From the NCBI RefSeq assembly GCF_002119685.1, contig NZ_CP021108.1, positions 4,650,001-4,714,000 of the forward strand: 64,000 bases of DNA, in the 5' to 3' direction. The translations under genes and the position numbers were made by a program. Below, in pieces: positions 26,323-35,633 of this stretch (its first letter is position 1; each line of letters begins with the position of its first letter). The notes under the pieces are model-generated. The model did not search any database. It had not been told where the DNA came from and worked only from the letters and a program-made list of their open reading frames with translations. Source of the DNA: Bordetella genomosp. 8 (GTDB lineage Bacteria > Pseudomonadota > Gammaproteobacteria > Burkholderiales > Burkholderiaceae_B).

Positions 26323-26627
26323 CTTCCGCCACCACGCCTGGCGTGCTCATCGCGCTATATATCTTCATGCTGGCAGCCTTTACGGGCTACGAGGTGATCA
26401 GCCGGGTCCCCGCCATCCTCCACACACCGCTGATGTCGGGATCGAACTTCATACATGGCATCGTCGTGGTGGGCGCGCTGCACGCCCTGCTGACCGCGAC
26501 GTCGGCCACGGCCCAGGCCGTCGGCTTCATCGGCGTCGTGCTGGGCGCGGCCAACGCCGCCGGCGGCTACGTCGTTACCGACCGGATGCTTGCAATGTTC
26601 CGCGCCAGCGGCCCGAAGAAGGACTGA
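26319..26627 (+). CDS. pntAB: NAD(P) transhydrogenase subunit alpha, part 2
   Basis: A 102-residue membrane piece of the transhydrogenase alpha subunit with three or four hydrophobic segments (about 7-25, 44-65, 66-88). Family features are AAFTGYEVISRVPAILHTPLM and the following SNFIHGIVVVGAL. It corresponds to the C-terminal membrane helices of the E. coli PntA protein. Coupled to both neighbours: four-base overlap upstream, two-base gap downstream. Confidence 0.94.
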   Translation: MTSATTPGVLIALYIFMLAAFTGYEVISRVPAILHTPLMSGSNFIHGIVVVGALHALLTATSATAQAVGFIGVVLGAANAAGGYVVTDRMLAMFRASGPKKD

Positions 26628-26629
26628 CC

Positions 26630-28048
26630 ATGCCGCTTGCCTACCTGGAAGGACTGGGCGGACTGCTGGCCGCGGGCCTGTTCATCTTCGGACTGAAACG
26701 CATGTCCTCGCCGGTGACCGCGCTGTCCGGCATCAAGGCCGCCGGCGCCGGCATGTTGATCGCCGTGGCGTCGGCATTCCTGGTGCTGACGCGCCTGCCG
26801 CAGGTCGCCGAATCGCGCCTGCCGACGAATCTGGCCCTGGCGGTGATTGCCCTGGCCCTGGGCGGCGGCTGGGCGCTATGGAGCGGCCGCAAGGTCGCCA
26901 TGACCGGCATGCCTCAGATGGTCGCCCTGTACAACGGCATGGGCGGGGGCGCCGCCGCCGCGATCGCCGCCGCCGAGATCTTCCGCGGCGCCATGCCCGA
27001 CACGCTGCTGGCCGGCGCCACCCTGGCCGGCGCCTTGATCGGCTCGGTTTCGTTGACCGGTTCCGTGATCGCCTGGGCCAAGCTGGACGGCAAGATCGAC
27101 AGGCCCTGGCGCTTTGCCGGGCAGCAGTACGTCAATGCGGCGGTGTTTGTCGCGGCCCTGGTGCTGGGCGGCGCCACGGCGCTTGCGTCGGACGGCGTCC
27201 AGGCGACCATGCTGGCCGGCGCGTTCTTCATCGTCGCGCTGGCCTTCGGCGTGCTGATGACCCTGCCGATCGGCGGGGCGGACATGCCCGTGGTCATCTC
27301 GCTGTACAACGCCTTCACGGGCCTGGCGGTAGCGCTGGAGGGCTATGCGCTCGCCAACCCGGCGCTGATGATCGCCGGCATGGTGGTCGGATCGGCCGGC
27401 ACGCTGCTGACGGTCCTGATGGCCAAGGCCATGAACCGCTCGCTGACCAACGTGCTTTTCAGCAACTTCGGCGACGTCGCCGTGTCCACGGACAGCCAGA
27501 TCGCAGGCCGGATCAAGTCCGTCGAGGCCAGCGACGCGGCTACCGCCATGCGCTACGCCGCCAGCGTCATCATCGTCCCCGGCTACGGGCTTGCCGTGGC
27601 CCAGGCGCAGCAGAAGCTCTACGAATTCGTCAAGCAGTTGCAGGCCGCCGGCGTGGATGTGAAGTTCGCCATGCACCCCGTTGCGGGCCGCATGCCCGGG
27701 CACATGAACGTGCTGCTGGCGGAGGCCGGCGTGCCCTACGACATCATCTTCGATATGGAAGACATCAATGACGCCTTCGCCTCCACCGATGTGGCGCTGG
27801 TGATAGGCGCGAACGACGTGGTCAATCCCGCCGCGCGCACGGACAAGTCGTCGCCCATCTACGGCATGCCCATCCTGGACGTCGACCGCGCACACCAGGT
27901 GTATGTCATCAAGCGCGGCCAGGGAAAAGGCTACGCGGGCGTCGAGAACCTGCTGTTTTACGCCGACAACTGCAACATGGTCTACGGGGATGCCCAGGCC
28001 GTGCTCACGCAGATGGTGCAGTCGGTGAAGGAGCTGGCGCCCGCCTGA
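26630..28048 (+). CDS. pntB: NAD(P) transhydrogenase subunit beta
   Basis: A 472-residue subunit with about eight or nine membrane helices (residues 1-260) and a C-terminal NADP(H)-binding domain III. The latter shows VIIVPGYGLAVAQAQ, the GxGxxxA-type NADP site, VKFAMHPVAGRMPGHMNVLL and ALVIGANDVVNPAARTD, all conserved in PntB. With the two alpha genes it forms the complete proton-translocating enzyme in the inner membrane. A T-run follows the stop (possible terminator). Confidence 0.96.
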   Translation: MPLAYLEGLGGLLAAGLFIFGLKRMSSPVTALSGIKAAGAGMLIAVASAFLVLTRLPQVAESRLPTNLALAVIALALGGGWALWSGRKVAMTGMPQMVALYNGMGGGAAAAIAAAEIFRGAMPDTLLAGATLAGALIGSVSLTGSVIAWAKLDGKIDRPWRFAGQQYVNAAVFVAALVLGGATALASDGVQATMLAGAFFIVALAFGVLMTLPIGGADMPVVISLYNAFTGLAVALEGYALANPALMIAGMVVGSAGTLLTVLMAKAMNRSLTNVLFSNFGDVAVSTDSQIAGRIKSVEASDAATAMRYAASVIIVPGYGLAVAQAQQKLYEFVKQLQAAGVDVKFAMHPVAGRMPGHMNVLLAEAGVPYDIIFDMEDINDAFASTDVALVIGANDVVNPAARTDKSSPIYGMPILDVDRAHQVYVIKRGQGKGYAGVENLLFYADNCNMVYGDAQAVLTQMVQSVKELAPA

Positions 28049-28069
28049 CCGGCAGCCGCCATTTTTTTT
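28035..28069 (+). terminator. Weak terminator after pntB
   Basis: TGGCG (28035-28039) can pair with CGCCA (28057-28061), followed by eight T residues at 28062-28069. The outer stem is only five base pairs and overlaps the end of pntB, so efficiency is doubtful. Confidence 0.35.
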
Positions 28070-28159
28070 CGGGCAGTCCCCGCCGCGCCGGGACAGCACG
28101 CTCGATCACCGGCGCGGCCCGGCCCAGGCCGGTGTCATCGCTTACTGAGGAACACGGAC

Positions 28160-29551
28160 ATGACGTACGCCACCACCAATCCCTACACCGGAGAGGTATT
28201 GAAGACTTTCCCCTCCGCCACCAATGAACAGGTGGCGACCGCCATCGACAAGGCACATGCGGCCTTCCTGACGTGGCGTGAGACGCCTCACGGCGAACGC
28301 GCGGCTATCCTGCAAAAGGCTGCCGACATCCTGCGCAAGGAATGCAATGCCTACGCCAAGCTGCTGACGCTGGAGATGGGCAAGCTGTACGCCGAAGCCA
28401 AGGCGGAAGTCGAACTGTCGGCGAGAATCTTCGAATACTACGTCCACAACGCCGAACGGCTGCTGCAACCGGAAAAGCTGCCGGTGGCGGATCCGGCGGA
28501 AGGCGTCGCCATCCTGGTGCACGAACCGCTGGGCGTGCTGCTGGCCATCGAACCCTGGAACTTCCCCTACTACCAGATCGCGCGCATCATCGCGCCTCAA
28601 TTGTCGGCGGGCAACACCATGCTGCTGAAGCACGCCTCCAACGTGCCGCAAAGCGCCGCGGCTTTCGAGACGCTGATGCGCGAGGCAGGCCTGCCCGATG
28701 GCGCATTCACCAATCTGTATGCGACGCGTGACCAGGTCGAAATGATCATCAACGACCCGCGCGTGCACGGCGTCGCGCTGACGGGTTCCGAGGACGCCGG
28801 CGCAATCGTCGCCGCCCAGGCCGGCAAGGCCTTGAAGAAGTCGACCATGGAACTGGGGGGTGCCGACGCCTTCGTCGTGCTGGCGGACGCCGACATGGAG
28901 AAGACCGTCAAGTGGGCGGTGTTCGGCCGGCACTGGAACGGGGGCCAGGTCTGCGTATCGTCCAAGCGCATGATCATCGTGGACCAGGTCTATGACGAAT
29001 TCCTGCGCCGCTACCGCGAAGGCGTCGCCGCCTTGAAGGCGGGCGATCCTTTCGACGCCGCTACCACGCTGGCGCCGCTGTCCTCCCAGGCCGCCGCCGA
29101 TGACCTCAAGGAAAAAATCCGCTTGGCCGTGGCGCACGGCGCCAAGGCGGAACAGGTGGGGCCACCCGTACCGGAACAAGGCGCTTTCGTGCAGCCCACC
29201 ATCCTGACCGGAATCGGCCCGGAAAACCCGGCGCGCCATTGGGAGTTCTTCGGCCCGGTATCCATGCTGTTTCGCGCCAGGGACGAGGCCGACGCGGTGC
29301 GCATCGCCAACGACTCGCCTTTCGGCCTGGGCGGTTCGGTATTCACCGCCGACACCGGGCGCGGCGCCGAGGTCGCCCGGCAGATCTCCACCGGCATGGT
29401 GTTCGTCAATCATCCGACCAAGGTGGAAGCCGATCTGCCGTTCGGAGGCATCCGCCGCTCCGGCTACGGCCGTGAACTGCTTGGGCTGGGGCTCAAGGAG
29501 TTCGTCAACCACAAACTGATCGACGTCGTCGATATCGACGCACGTTTCTGA
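28160..29551 (+). CDS. NAD(P)-dependent aldehyde dehydrogenase, succinate-semialdehyde type
   Basis: A 463-residue aldehyde dehydrogenase. Catalytic Cys 265 is in [10 protein letters not shown] and the general base Glu 231 in MELGGADAF; the oxyanion Asn is in [11 protein letters not shown]. The pattern fits the succinate-semialdehyde group of ALDHs, which also take short-chain aldehydes. GAGGA lies about nine bases before the ATG. It is followed 13 bases later by an alcohol dehydrogenase, so the pair could convert an alcohol via aldehyde to acid, with the transhydrogenase upstream balancing NAD(H)/NADP(H). Confidence 0.9.
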   Translation: MTYATTNPYTGEVLKTFPSATNEQVATAIDKAHAAFLTWRETPHGERAAILQKAADILRKECNAYAKLLTLEMGKLYAEAKAEVELSARIFEYYVHNAERLLQPEKLPVADPAEGVAILVHEPLGVLLAIEPWNFPYYQIARIIAPQLSAGNTMLLKHASNVPQSAAAFETLMREAGLPDGAFTNLYATRDQVEMIINDPRVHGVALTGSEDAGAIVAAQAGKALKKSTMELGGADAFVVLADADMEKTVKWAVFGRHWNGGQVCVSSKRMIIVDQVYDEFLRRYREGVAALKAGDPFDAATTLAPLSSQAAADDLKEKIRLAVAHGAKAEQVGPPVPEQGAFVQPTILTGIGPENPARHWEFFGPVSMLFRARDEADAVRIANDSPFGLGGSVFTADTGRGAEVARQISTGMVFVNHPTKVEADLPFGGIRRSGYGRELLGLGLKEFVNHKLIDVVDIDARF

Positions 29552-29564
29552 CAGGAGATTTTCC

Positions 29565-30593
29565 ATGACCAAGACCATGAAAGCCGCGGTTGTCCGCGAA
29601 TTCGGCAAGCCGCTGGTGATCGAGGAAGTCGCGGTGCCCACGCCTGGCCCTGGGCAGATACTGGTCAAGATCGCCGCGACGGGGGTCTGCCATACCGACC
29701 TGCACGCCGCCGAGGGCGACTGGCCGGTCAAGCCCAATCCGCCCTTCATCCCCGGCCACGAAGGCGTCGGCCACGTCGTGGGCGTCGGCGCCGGCGTCAC
29801 GCACATCAAGGAAGGCGATCGCGTCGGCGTACCCTGGCTGTACACCGCCTGCGGCCACTGCAAGCACTGCCTGGGCGGTTGGGAAACGCTGTGCCACGAA
29901 CAGCAGAACACCGGCTATTCGGTGAACGGCAGCTTCGCCGAGTACGTCGTCGCCGATCCCAACTACGTCGGCCACCTGCCGGACAATGTGTCCTTCGTGG
30001 ATATCGCGCCCATCCTGTGCGCCGGCGTCACGGTCTACAAGGGCTTGAAAGTCACCGACACCAAACCCGACGACTGGATGGTGATTTCGGGGATCGGCGG
30101 CCTGGGACACCTGGCCGTGCAATATGCCAAGGCCATGGGCCTGAACGTGCTGGCCGTCGACATCGACGACGACAAGCTGGAACTGGCGACGAAACTGGGT
30201 GCCGCGTTGACGGTGAACGCGCGCACCACGGACCCGGTGACGTTCGTGAAGCGCGAAATCGGCGGTGCGCAAGGCGTGCTGGTGACCGCCGTATCGCCGA
30301 AGGCCTTCGAGCAAAGCCTGGGCATGGTCGGCCGAGGCGGTACCGTATCGCTGAATGGCTTGCCCCCCGGCGACTTCCCTTTGTCCATCTTCGATACCGT
30401 GCTGAACGGGATCACGGTGCGAGGCTCCATCGTGGGCACCCGGCTGGACCTTCAGGAAGCCTTGAATTTCGCCGGCGAAGGCAAGGTCAAGGCCACCATC
30501 GCCACGGAATCGCTGGAAAATATCAACGATATTTTTTCGCGCATGCACCACGGCGATATACAGGGCCGCATCGTGATCGACTTCCAGAAGTAA
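29565..30593 (+). CDS. adhP: Zinc-dependent alcohol dehydrogenase
   Basis: A 342-residue medium-chain dehydrogenase of the AdhP type. Catalytic zinc ligands are in GVCHTDLH (Cys 42) and PGHEGVGHV (His 65), with the third Cys in ILCAGVTVY; the structural zinc is held by Cys 96, 99, 102 and 110 (CGHCKHC and ETLC). The NAD site is [21 protein letters not shown] precedes the ATG. It probably forms an operon with the aldehyde dehydrogenase before it, oxidising or forming short-chain alcohols. Confidence 0.94.
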   Translation: MTKTMKAAVVREFGKPLVIEEVAVPTPGPGQILVKIAATGVCHTDLHAAEGDWPVKPNPPFIPGHEGVGHVVGVGAGVTHIKEGDRVGVPWLYTACGHCKHCLGGWETLCHEQQNTGYSVNGSFAEYVVADPNYVGHLPDNVSFVDIAPILCAGVTVYKGLKVTDTKPDDWMVISGIGGLGHLAVQYAKAMGLNVLAVDIDDDKLELATKLGAALTVNARTTDPVTFVKREIGGAQGVLVTAVSPKAFEQSLGMVGRGGTVSLNGLPPGDFPLSIFDTVLNGITVRGSIVGTRLDLQEALNFAGEGKVKATIATESLENINDIFSRMHHGDIQGRIVIDFQK

Positions 30594-30714
30594 ATACTCG
30601 CCGGCGCAACCCTCGTCCGCCAGGAAATTCACGTTTTATTCACGGGGCCCCAGTCTAAGCTTGCGCACCTCGCGCAGGGATGGAACCTGACGGCCGCGGG
30701 GTGACGGACGAGAA

Positions 30715-31713
30715 ATGGTAAAGATAGACACGGATGCGCCGGTCGCGCTGATCCTGTCGCCCTATCTGGGCGACGCATTATTCCTGATGGCCATCGCGAA
30801 CAACCTGCGACGCGCGGGACGGCGCGTGGCCGTGTACGGCGATCATGGCGTCGCGCTGGCGGAATGGTTTCCCGGCTTCGACCTGCGCCCCCTGGCGGCG
30901 GCGAACGCACCGGGCGCGCTGGAGGCCTGCGCGGCCGTCGTACAGATGTCGCAGGACGCGCCCATCGCCGGCCTCGCGCAACGCCACGGCAACTTCCTGG
31001 CCATCAAGCAAGCCCTGCCCCGCCAACCGGCGGACGACGGTTCGCGCGGCCTGGGCGCACCCTGCAACGGCATCATGGCCACCTTCCGCCGCTTCACCCG
31101 CGAATTCTTCGGCGTGACGGACTGGACGCACGACAACGGCCTGCGGGCTCCGGCGCTGTTGCGACACGGGCTGCATCCGCGGCGCGTCATCGTGCACCCC
31201 ACGTCCAGCGAGCCCGAGCGCTGCTGGCGGCCGGCGCAGTATGCGGCCTTGGCAAACGCGCTGCGCGCACGCGGGTTCGACCCGGTCTTCGTGCTGGCGC
31301 GGCACGAACGCCCGTCCTGGCGGGCCTTGCTGGACGCCCATGGACTGACCGTGCTGGAAGCGCCGGACCTGGCCCACGTCGCCGGCGCCATCTTCGAATC
31401 GGGCTGGTTCATCGGCACAGACTCGGGCATCGGCCATCTGGCGTCGGCATGCGGCATCCCGACGGTGACCATCGCGGATCGGCCACGGAACATGAACAGC
31501 TGGCGGCCTATGTGGGCGCCGGGTTCTATCGTGCGTCCGTGGTGGCTGCCCCTGCGCAGCCTGCGCCGCGCCTGCTGGCGCGAGGCCACCACCGTGGGCA
31601 AGGCGCTGCGTACCTTCGACGCGCTGCGCCGGCGTGTCGAAAGCCAGGCGCCCGCCGGCCCGCAAGCCGGGCATGCGGCGCCATCGACGCCGGCGGTCGA
31701 CAAACCCGCCTGA
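30715..31713 (+). CDS. Glycosyltransferase family 9 (heptosyltransferase-like) protein
   Basis: A 332-residue GT-B fold protein resembling ADP-heptose:LPS heptosyltransferases. Seen: ILSPYLGDALFLMAIANNLR at the N-terminus, VIVHPTSSEPERCWRPAQY in the linker and FIGTDSGIGHLASACGIPTV, the nucleotide-sugar binding block with the conserved Asp. The typical lipid-A-core N-terminal GDxLxxTP motif is altered to GDALFLM. No other envelope-sugar genes are adjacent, so acceptor and donor are unknown. The last 40 residues are Pro/Ala-rich and probably unstructured. Confidence 0.82.
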   Translation: MVKIDTDAPVALILSPYLGDALFLMAIANNLRRAGRRVAVYGDHGVALAEWFPGFDLRPLAAANAPGALEACAAVVQMSQDAPIAGLAQRHGNFLAIKQALPRQPADDGSRGLGAPCNGIMATFRRFTREFFGVTDWTHDNGLRAPALLRHGLHPRRVIVHPTSSEPERCWRPAQYAALANALRARGFDPVFVLARHERPSWRALLDAHGLTVLEAPDLAHVAGAIFESGWFIGTDSGIGHLASACGIPTVTIADRPRNMNSWRPMWAPGSIVRPWWLPLRSLRRACWREATTVGKALRTFDALRRRVESQAPAGPQAGHAAPSTPAVDKPA

Positions 31714-31728
31714 TCATGGCGGCGCGCA

Positions 31729-32013
31729 TCAGTCGTTGTCTTCGTCGGGATCCACCCACATATCGGTGATACGTCCCGTGGCATCCATCAGGATGGTCAC
31801 CCGTCCCGGTTCGCGGTCGACCGGCACCGGCCCCGCCGCCACCCGCAGCTTGCGGCCGATCAGGTCGCCCAGCAGGAAGGTCACCACCTGGGAATGTATG
31901 GATATCGGCAGGCTGCCCAGGTCCGTCCTGGATACCTGGCCGCTTTGGCTCGGCCATGGGAATTCGGCTTCTTCATGGTCGCCGTTGGTGCGGATTGCTG
32001 TCGATAGGCTCAT
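31729..32013 (-). CDS. Small conserved-looking protein of unknown function
   Basis: A 94-residue soluble protein I do not recognise. The start is well supported: AGGGAG lies seven bases before ATG 32013, while the longer open frame upstream (basic, low complexity) is not coding. The C-terminal half, GRVTILMDATGRITDMWVDP, looks like a small beta-sheet, and an acidic tail PDEDND ends it. Convergent with the glycosyltransferase and divergent from the pepsin-like gene (164 bases between starts). No signal peptide or membrane segment is evident. Confidence 0.6.
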   Translation of the reverse strand: MSLSTAIRTNGDHEEAEFPWPSQSGQVSRTDLGSLPISIHSQVVTFLLGDLIGRKLRVAAGPVPVDREPGRVTILMDATGRITDMWVDPDEDND

Positions 32014-32177
32014 TACGCGCTCCCTGGTGAAGGCCCGTCGCGCGGACGAGCCGGACAGGAAGAGTTTCCAGGCGGCCGCCCATCGAAGATAGAGCACCGC
32101 ATGCCCTAGCCCGTAGGCGCGACGGCAACATGCGTTAGGACATCTGGCGCACGCCAAAGCGGTTAAGATCGATCGCC

Positions 32178-33278
32178 ATGAGCCTATATGAACGTCCCGC
32201 CGCCGCCTTCCGCGTCGCCCTTGCCGCCGCCTGCCTGCTGGCCGCGCCGGTCGCCCACGCCGACCCGAGCTACGAGGGCTACCGCGAGGGAACCTACCTG
32301 CGCTTCCTGAATGCACCCGAAGCCGGCCAGCCGCGCGCCGTGCCGCCCACGCTGGGCCTGTCGTTCGGCGGCGTATCCGTGCAGGCGGTCATGGACACAG
32401 GGTCGACCGGGATCGTGGTGGCCGCGTCCACCATTCCCGATGTGGATAGGCTGCAGTCGCTGGGGCCCGGAACCTTGAGCTATTCCAGCTCGGGCCGCAT
32501 CATGCGCGGGCGCTGGGTGGTGGCCACCGCCAGCATCCGCGGCGCCAACGGCGCCAGCGTGACGACGCGTCCCCTGCCCGTGCTGGCGATCGACCGGATC
32601 GACTGCTTCCGCGACGCGCGGGATTGCCAACCCGAGGACCATCCGCGCCATGTGGCGATGATAGGCATAGGCTACGCGCGCGAAGCCGACCACCAGTCGC
32701 AGAGCACGCCGGACAAGAATCCCTTCCTGAACCTGCCCGGCATGGGCGATGGCGCAGGTCCGGGCCGCGAGGAACCGCGCCGCGCGCGGCGCGGTTATGT
32801 GGTCACGAGAGAAGGCGTCCACGTCGGCCTGACGCCGGCCAATACACGCGGCGATTACCGCTACATCAAGCTGGCGAAGCGGCCCGATGGCCGCGACTGG
32901 ATGCCGCTGGACGCCTGCATCGCGCTGGATAAGGGGACGCCGACCTGCGGGACGGCGCTGATCGATACCGGCGTATCGGCGATGTACCTGACCGTGCCGC
33001 CCGATCGCCAGGCGGGACACCTGGCCGAAAGCGGCCACGCCCTGTCGCCCGGGACCCGGGTGTCGGTACGATTCGGCACGGATGCCACCGCGCAGTCGCC
33101 GGGCTATGGCTTCAACGTCGGCGATGCGCGCGAACCGGCGGCGCCGTCACGCGTCATCCTGGTCGAAGGCGCAAACCGGCCAGTGTTCGTCAATACAAGC
33201 GTGCATGCGCTCAACGTATTCGACTACCTGTACGACGCCGATGGCGGCTACGTCGGCTTTCGCCGCGTCGCGCGTTGA
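32178..33278 (+). CDS. Exported pepsin-like aspartic protease homologue
   Basis: A 366-residue exported protein with a signal peptide (ALAAACLLAAPVAHA, cut near residue 28). Two aspartic-protease-like motifs occur, VMDTGSTGIVV (Asp 73) and ALIDTGVSAMYL (Asp 263), about 190 residues apart as in two-lobed pepsins; each is preceded by hydrophobic strand residues. This points to a bacterial pepsin-family fold, rare in bacteria. The flap Tyr and other pocket residues cannot be placed with confidence, so proteolysis is an inference. Two Cys pairs may form disulfides. It may act on periplasmic or extracellular proteins. Confidence 0.75.
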   Translation: MSLYERPAAAFRVALAAACLLAAPVAHADPSYEGYREGTYLRFLNAPEAGQPRAVPPTLGLSFGGVSVQAVMDTGSTGIVVAASTIPDVDRLQSLGPGTLSYSSSGRIMRGRWVVATASIRGANGASVTTRPLPVLAIDRIDCFRDARDCQPEDHPRHVAMIGIGYAREADHQSQSTPDKNPFLNLPGMGDGAGPGREEPRRARRGYVVTREGVHVGLTPANTRGDYRYIKLAKRPDGRDWMPLDACIALDKGTPTCGTALIDTGVSAMYLTVPPDRQAGHLAESGHALSPGTRVSVRFGTDATAQSPGYGFNVGDAREPAAPSRVILVEGANRPVFVNTSVHALNVFDYLYDADGGYVGFRRVAR

Positions 33279-33294
33279 TCGCACGGCCAGTCGT

Positions 33295-33558
33295 TCAGGC
33301 CTTGTTTTCTTCGACTACGGCGGCGCCCTGCGCCTCGTCATCGGCCTGCTCGGCCGCACTGCCCTGCTCTGGCTTGCCGGGCTTGCCGGCGTGGCGCTTC
33401 GCCGCGGCCTGCTTGGCCTCCTGCGAGTCGAAGCGATGGGCCTTGCCCATGGCGTGGGCGGCACGGCCGCCCTGCGCCGCGATGCCCCGCAACATTTCGG
33501 GATCCATTGCGGCGAAACCGCGTGGTTTACGTGCTGGCTTGCGTTCTTCAGTCATCAT
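33295..33558 (-). CDS. KGG-domain general stress protein
   Basis: An 87-residue, highly charged, probably disordered protein. It has the con-10/KGG core RGFAAMDPEMLRGIAAQGGRAAHAMGKAHRF followed by a Lys/Ala-rich stretch EAKQAAAKRHAGK, the usual signature of stress- and stationary-phase-induced KGG proteins. AGGGGG precedes the double ATG. Function in the family is poorly defined; desiccation or osmotic stress roles are suggested. It converges on the pepsin-like gene. Confidence 0.85.
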   Translation of the reverse strand: MMTEERKPARKPRGFAAMDPEMLRGIAAQGGRAAHAMGKAHRFDSQEAKQAAAKRHAGKPGKPEQGSAAEQADDEAQGAAVVEENKA

Positions 33559-34015
33559 GCGCCCCCTAGGTGAGTAGCACGATCAACGGCAACACGCGTG
33601 CCCGGGGCATTTTGGTCGACTCACCCCGCATCGGCGGGCCGTATGCCCTTGATTCTTCTTAAGGATCGGCACCGCTTACCGTCGTTGTAGCGCTTACGGG
33701 ATGCGCCGGGCCCAAATGGGGCGTCCACACGATCGCGGGGGACAGGGCCAAGGAGCGTTCCTGCGCCAAGCGCGCATTTCTGCGCGGGATGGTTACTTAG
33801 TATGTATTTCAGTGCGCCGTCCCAACGCTTGTTTTCATCCATAAACATGCTGATTTCAGGACATAACGCAAAAAGCTGGACCGGAAATCATGGTAAGTAC
33901 GTTACATATAGTTACGGTGATGAGTGTGCGCTGCAGCAGCTCGATGCTACTTTTTTGGTGGGTCGACGGGCTGTTTTCGAACAGCTGGTACGTCGTGGAC
34001 CCGCACACGAGCTTT

Positions 34016-34047
34016 GAGGCCACAGCGAAAGCCGTGGCCTCTTTTTT
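34016..34047 (+). terminator. Strong intrinsic terminator without an upstream gene
   Basis: GAGGCCAC (34016-34023), loop AGCGAAAGCC, then GTGGCCTC (34034-34041) and six T residues. The stem is eight perfect GC-rich base pairs. The T-run lies only on the plus-strand reading, so it must end a plus-strand transcript starting in the gene-free region. Confidence 0.8.
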
Positions 34048-34054
34048 ATGGACG

Positions 34055-34083
34055 CCCCGCCTGAGCGCCGATCTCAGGCGGGG
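34055..34083. other. Perfect 11-bp hairpin after the NDH-2 gene
   Basis: CCCCGCCTGAG (34055-34065) and CTCAGGCGGGG (34073-34083) with a seven-base loop. It lies 30 bases past the stop of the minus-strand NDH-2 gene and probably protects or defines its 3' end; there is no T-run directly after it on the minus strand. Confidence 0.6.
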
Positions 34084-34112
34084 TGCCTGCTCCGGGCGCC
34101 GAGGCGTTGGCG

Positions 34113-35504
34113 TCAGTGGAGTTTCACGCGCGGATGCGTGCGCCGCGTCAGCAGCCGCGCCAGCGCCAGCGACACCGTGCGGGAGAACCCCAGCACGGTG
34201 CGATGGTGCATCAGATGCAGGCTGGCATACATCCATCGGGCGATCAGGCCGCTGACGAAGAAGCCCCGCCCCAGCAGCGCCCCCATCAGGCTGCCCACCC
34301 CGCGCTCGCGCCCCAGGGCCACCAGCGAGCCGCGGTCCTTGTAGACGAAGTCGCCGCCCGGTTCGGGCTTGCCGGCGATGCGGGCACTCAGCCGGCGGAG
34401 CAGGTAGCTGGCCTCCTGATGGGCTGCCTGCGCGCGCGCTGGCACCACCCTGCCGTCCGCGCGGAGCACGGCCGCGCAGTCCCCGAAGGCGAGTATGGCC
34501 GGATCTTCGGTCCGCAGGCGCGCATCGACTTCCAGTTGGCCCACCCGGTTGCGGGGCAGATCCAGGACGCCGAGCACGTCCGGCCCCTTGATCCCCGCGG
34601 CCCACATGCACAGATCGGCCGGGAAGGCGCGGCCATCCTTCGTATGGACCGTATCCGCGGTCACCTCGGAAACCAGGCAGGCGCTCTCGATCTCTATGCC
34701 CAGGCTCTCCAGGCGCTGCTGGGCGGCACGCGAGAGTTTCTCCGGCAGCGCGGCCAGGATGCGGGGCGCGCCTTCGATGATGCGGATGGCCAGATCCCTG
34801 CGCGGATCGAAATTCGACAGGCCGTACGCCGCGACCAGCCGGCTGGCCTCCTGCAGTTCGGCGGCCAGCTCCACGCCGGTAGCGCCGCCGCCCACGATGG
34901 CAATGTGCAGCCGGGCCTGGGGATCGCGCGCCTTGGCCTGGTCGACTTTCACCATGGCCTGCAGCATGGTCAGGCGGAATTGCTCGGCGGATTCGGGCGT
35001 ATCCAGGGTGATCGCGTGTTCGCGGGCGCCTGGCGTACCGAAGAAATTCGAGGTGCTGCCCACCGCGATGACCAGGGTGTCATAGGGGATATCGCGCTGG
35101 GGCAGCAGGGTCTCGCCCGCCGGCCCCGGTATCGCCCCGACCTGGACGAGGCGGCGCGCGCGGTCCACGGCCAGCATCGGCCCCAACACGAAGTTGAATT
35201 GCGACAGGTTGGCCAACATCAGGTACGACAGCCCTTCCTGCTGCACGTCGATCGTCCCCGCCGCGGCTTCGTGCAGCGTGGGCTTCCAGATGTGCACCAT
35301 GTGGCTGTCGATCAGGGTGACGTGCTCCCGGCCATGCTTGCGGCCCAGCTCCGTTGCCAGTTCCAGGCCGCCGGCGCCGCCGCCGACGATCACGACACGG
35401 TGCGGGGGCCGCGCGTTCTGCTCGCGCACGGGGGCTTCGGTATTGTCCGCTCCGGTTTGCTCGGACTGCGCGTTGCCGCGCAGCAGTATCGGGTTCTGGG
35501 GCAT
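34113..35504 (-). CDS. ndh: Type II NADH dehydrogenase (NDH-2)
   Basis: A 463-residue FAD enzyme that passes electrons from NADH to quinone without pumping protons. FAD-binding motif RVVIVGGGAGGLELATELG near residue 35, NAD-binding motif IAIVGGGATGVELAAEL, and the FAD ribityl contact LAFGDCAAVL are intact. The C-terminal region (SLMGALLGRGFFVSGLIARW) is an amphipathic membrane-association stretch. ATG 35504 has AAGG eight bases upstream. It stands alone, next to the RND pump operon on the same strand. Confidence 0.93.
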   Translation of the reverse strand: MPQNPILLRGNAQSEQTGADNTEAPVREQNARPPHRVVIVGGGAGGLELATELGRKHGREHVTLIDSHMVHIWKPTLHEAAAGTIDVQQEGLSYLMLANLSQFNFVLGPMLAVDRARRLVQVGAIPGPAGETLLPQRDIPYDTLVIAVGSTSNFFGTPGAREHAITLDTPESAEQFRLTMLQAMVKVDQAKARDPQARLHIAIVGGGATGVELAAELQEASRLVAAYGLSNFDPRRDLAIRIIEGAPRILAALPEKLSRAAQQRLESLGIEIESACLVSEVTADTVHTKDGRAFPADLCMWAAGIKGPDVLGVLDLPRNRVGQLEVDARLRTEDPAILAFGDCAAVLRADGRVVPARAQAAHQEASYLLRRLSARIAGKPEPGGDFVYKDRGSLVALGRERGVGSLMGALLGRGFFVSGLIARWMYASLHLMHHRTVLGFSRTVSLALARLLTRRTHPRVKLH

Positions 35505-35633
35505 GAGGACACCTTGAAGCAACGTCCGCCCGGCCTGGGCGGCACGTATTACATGGCGGCTGGCCAGCCGCCAAACAAGGTCCATACATCAGCAAACCGT
35601 GTTCCGGAAACCCCGCCGGAGGGCAACCCCGCC

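Larger units (their letters stand above)
33559..34112. other. Gene-free 554-base region, possible sRNA
   Basis: No convincing protein gene is seen. Short open frames on both strands (for example plus 33802-34017 and minus 33621-33848) lack ribosome binding sites and recognisable protein character. The region ends with a strong plus-strand terminator (34016-34047) and a second hairpin (34055-34083). Since no plus-strand gene precedes the terminator, a small RNA ending near 34047 is plausible. A TATAGT element at 33907-33912 might be its -10 box, but no good -35 is seen. Confidence 0.45.

Noticed and set aside
33802..34017. Short plus-strand open frame in the gene-free region before the terminator
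   Set aside because: No ribosome binding site, no recognisable protein character; a non-coding RNA explains the terminator better.
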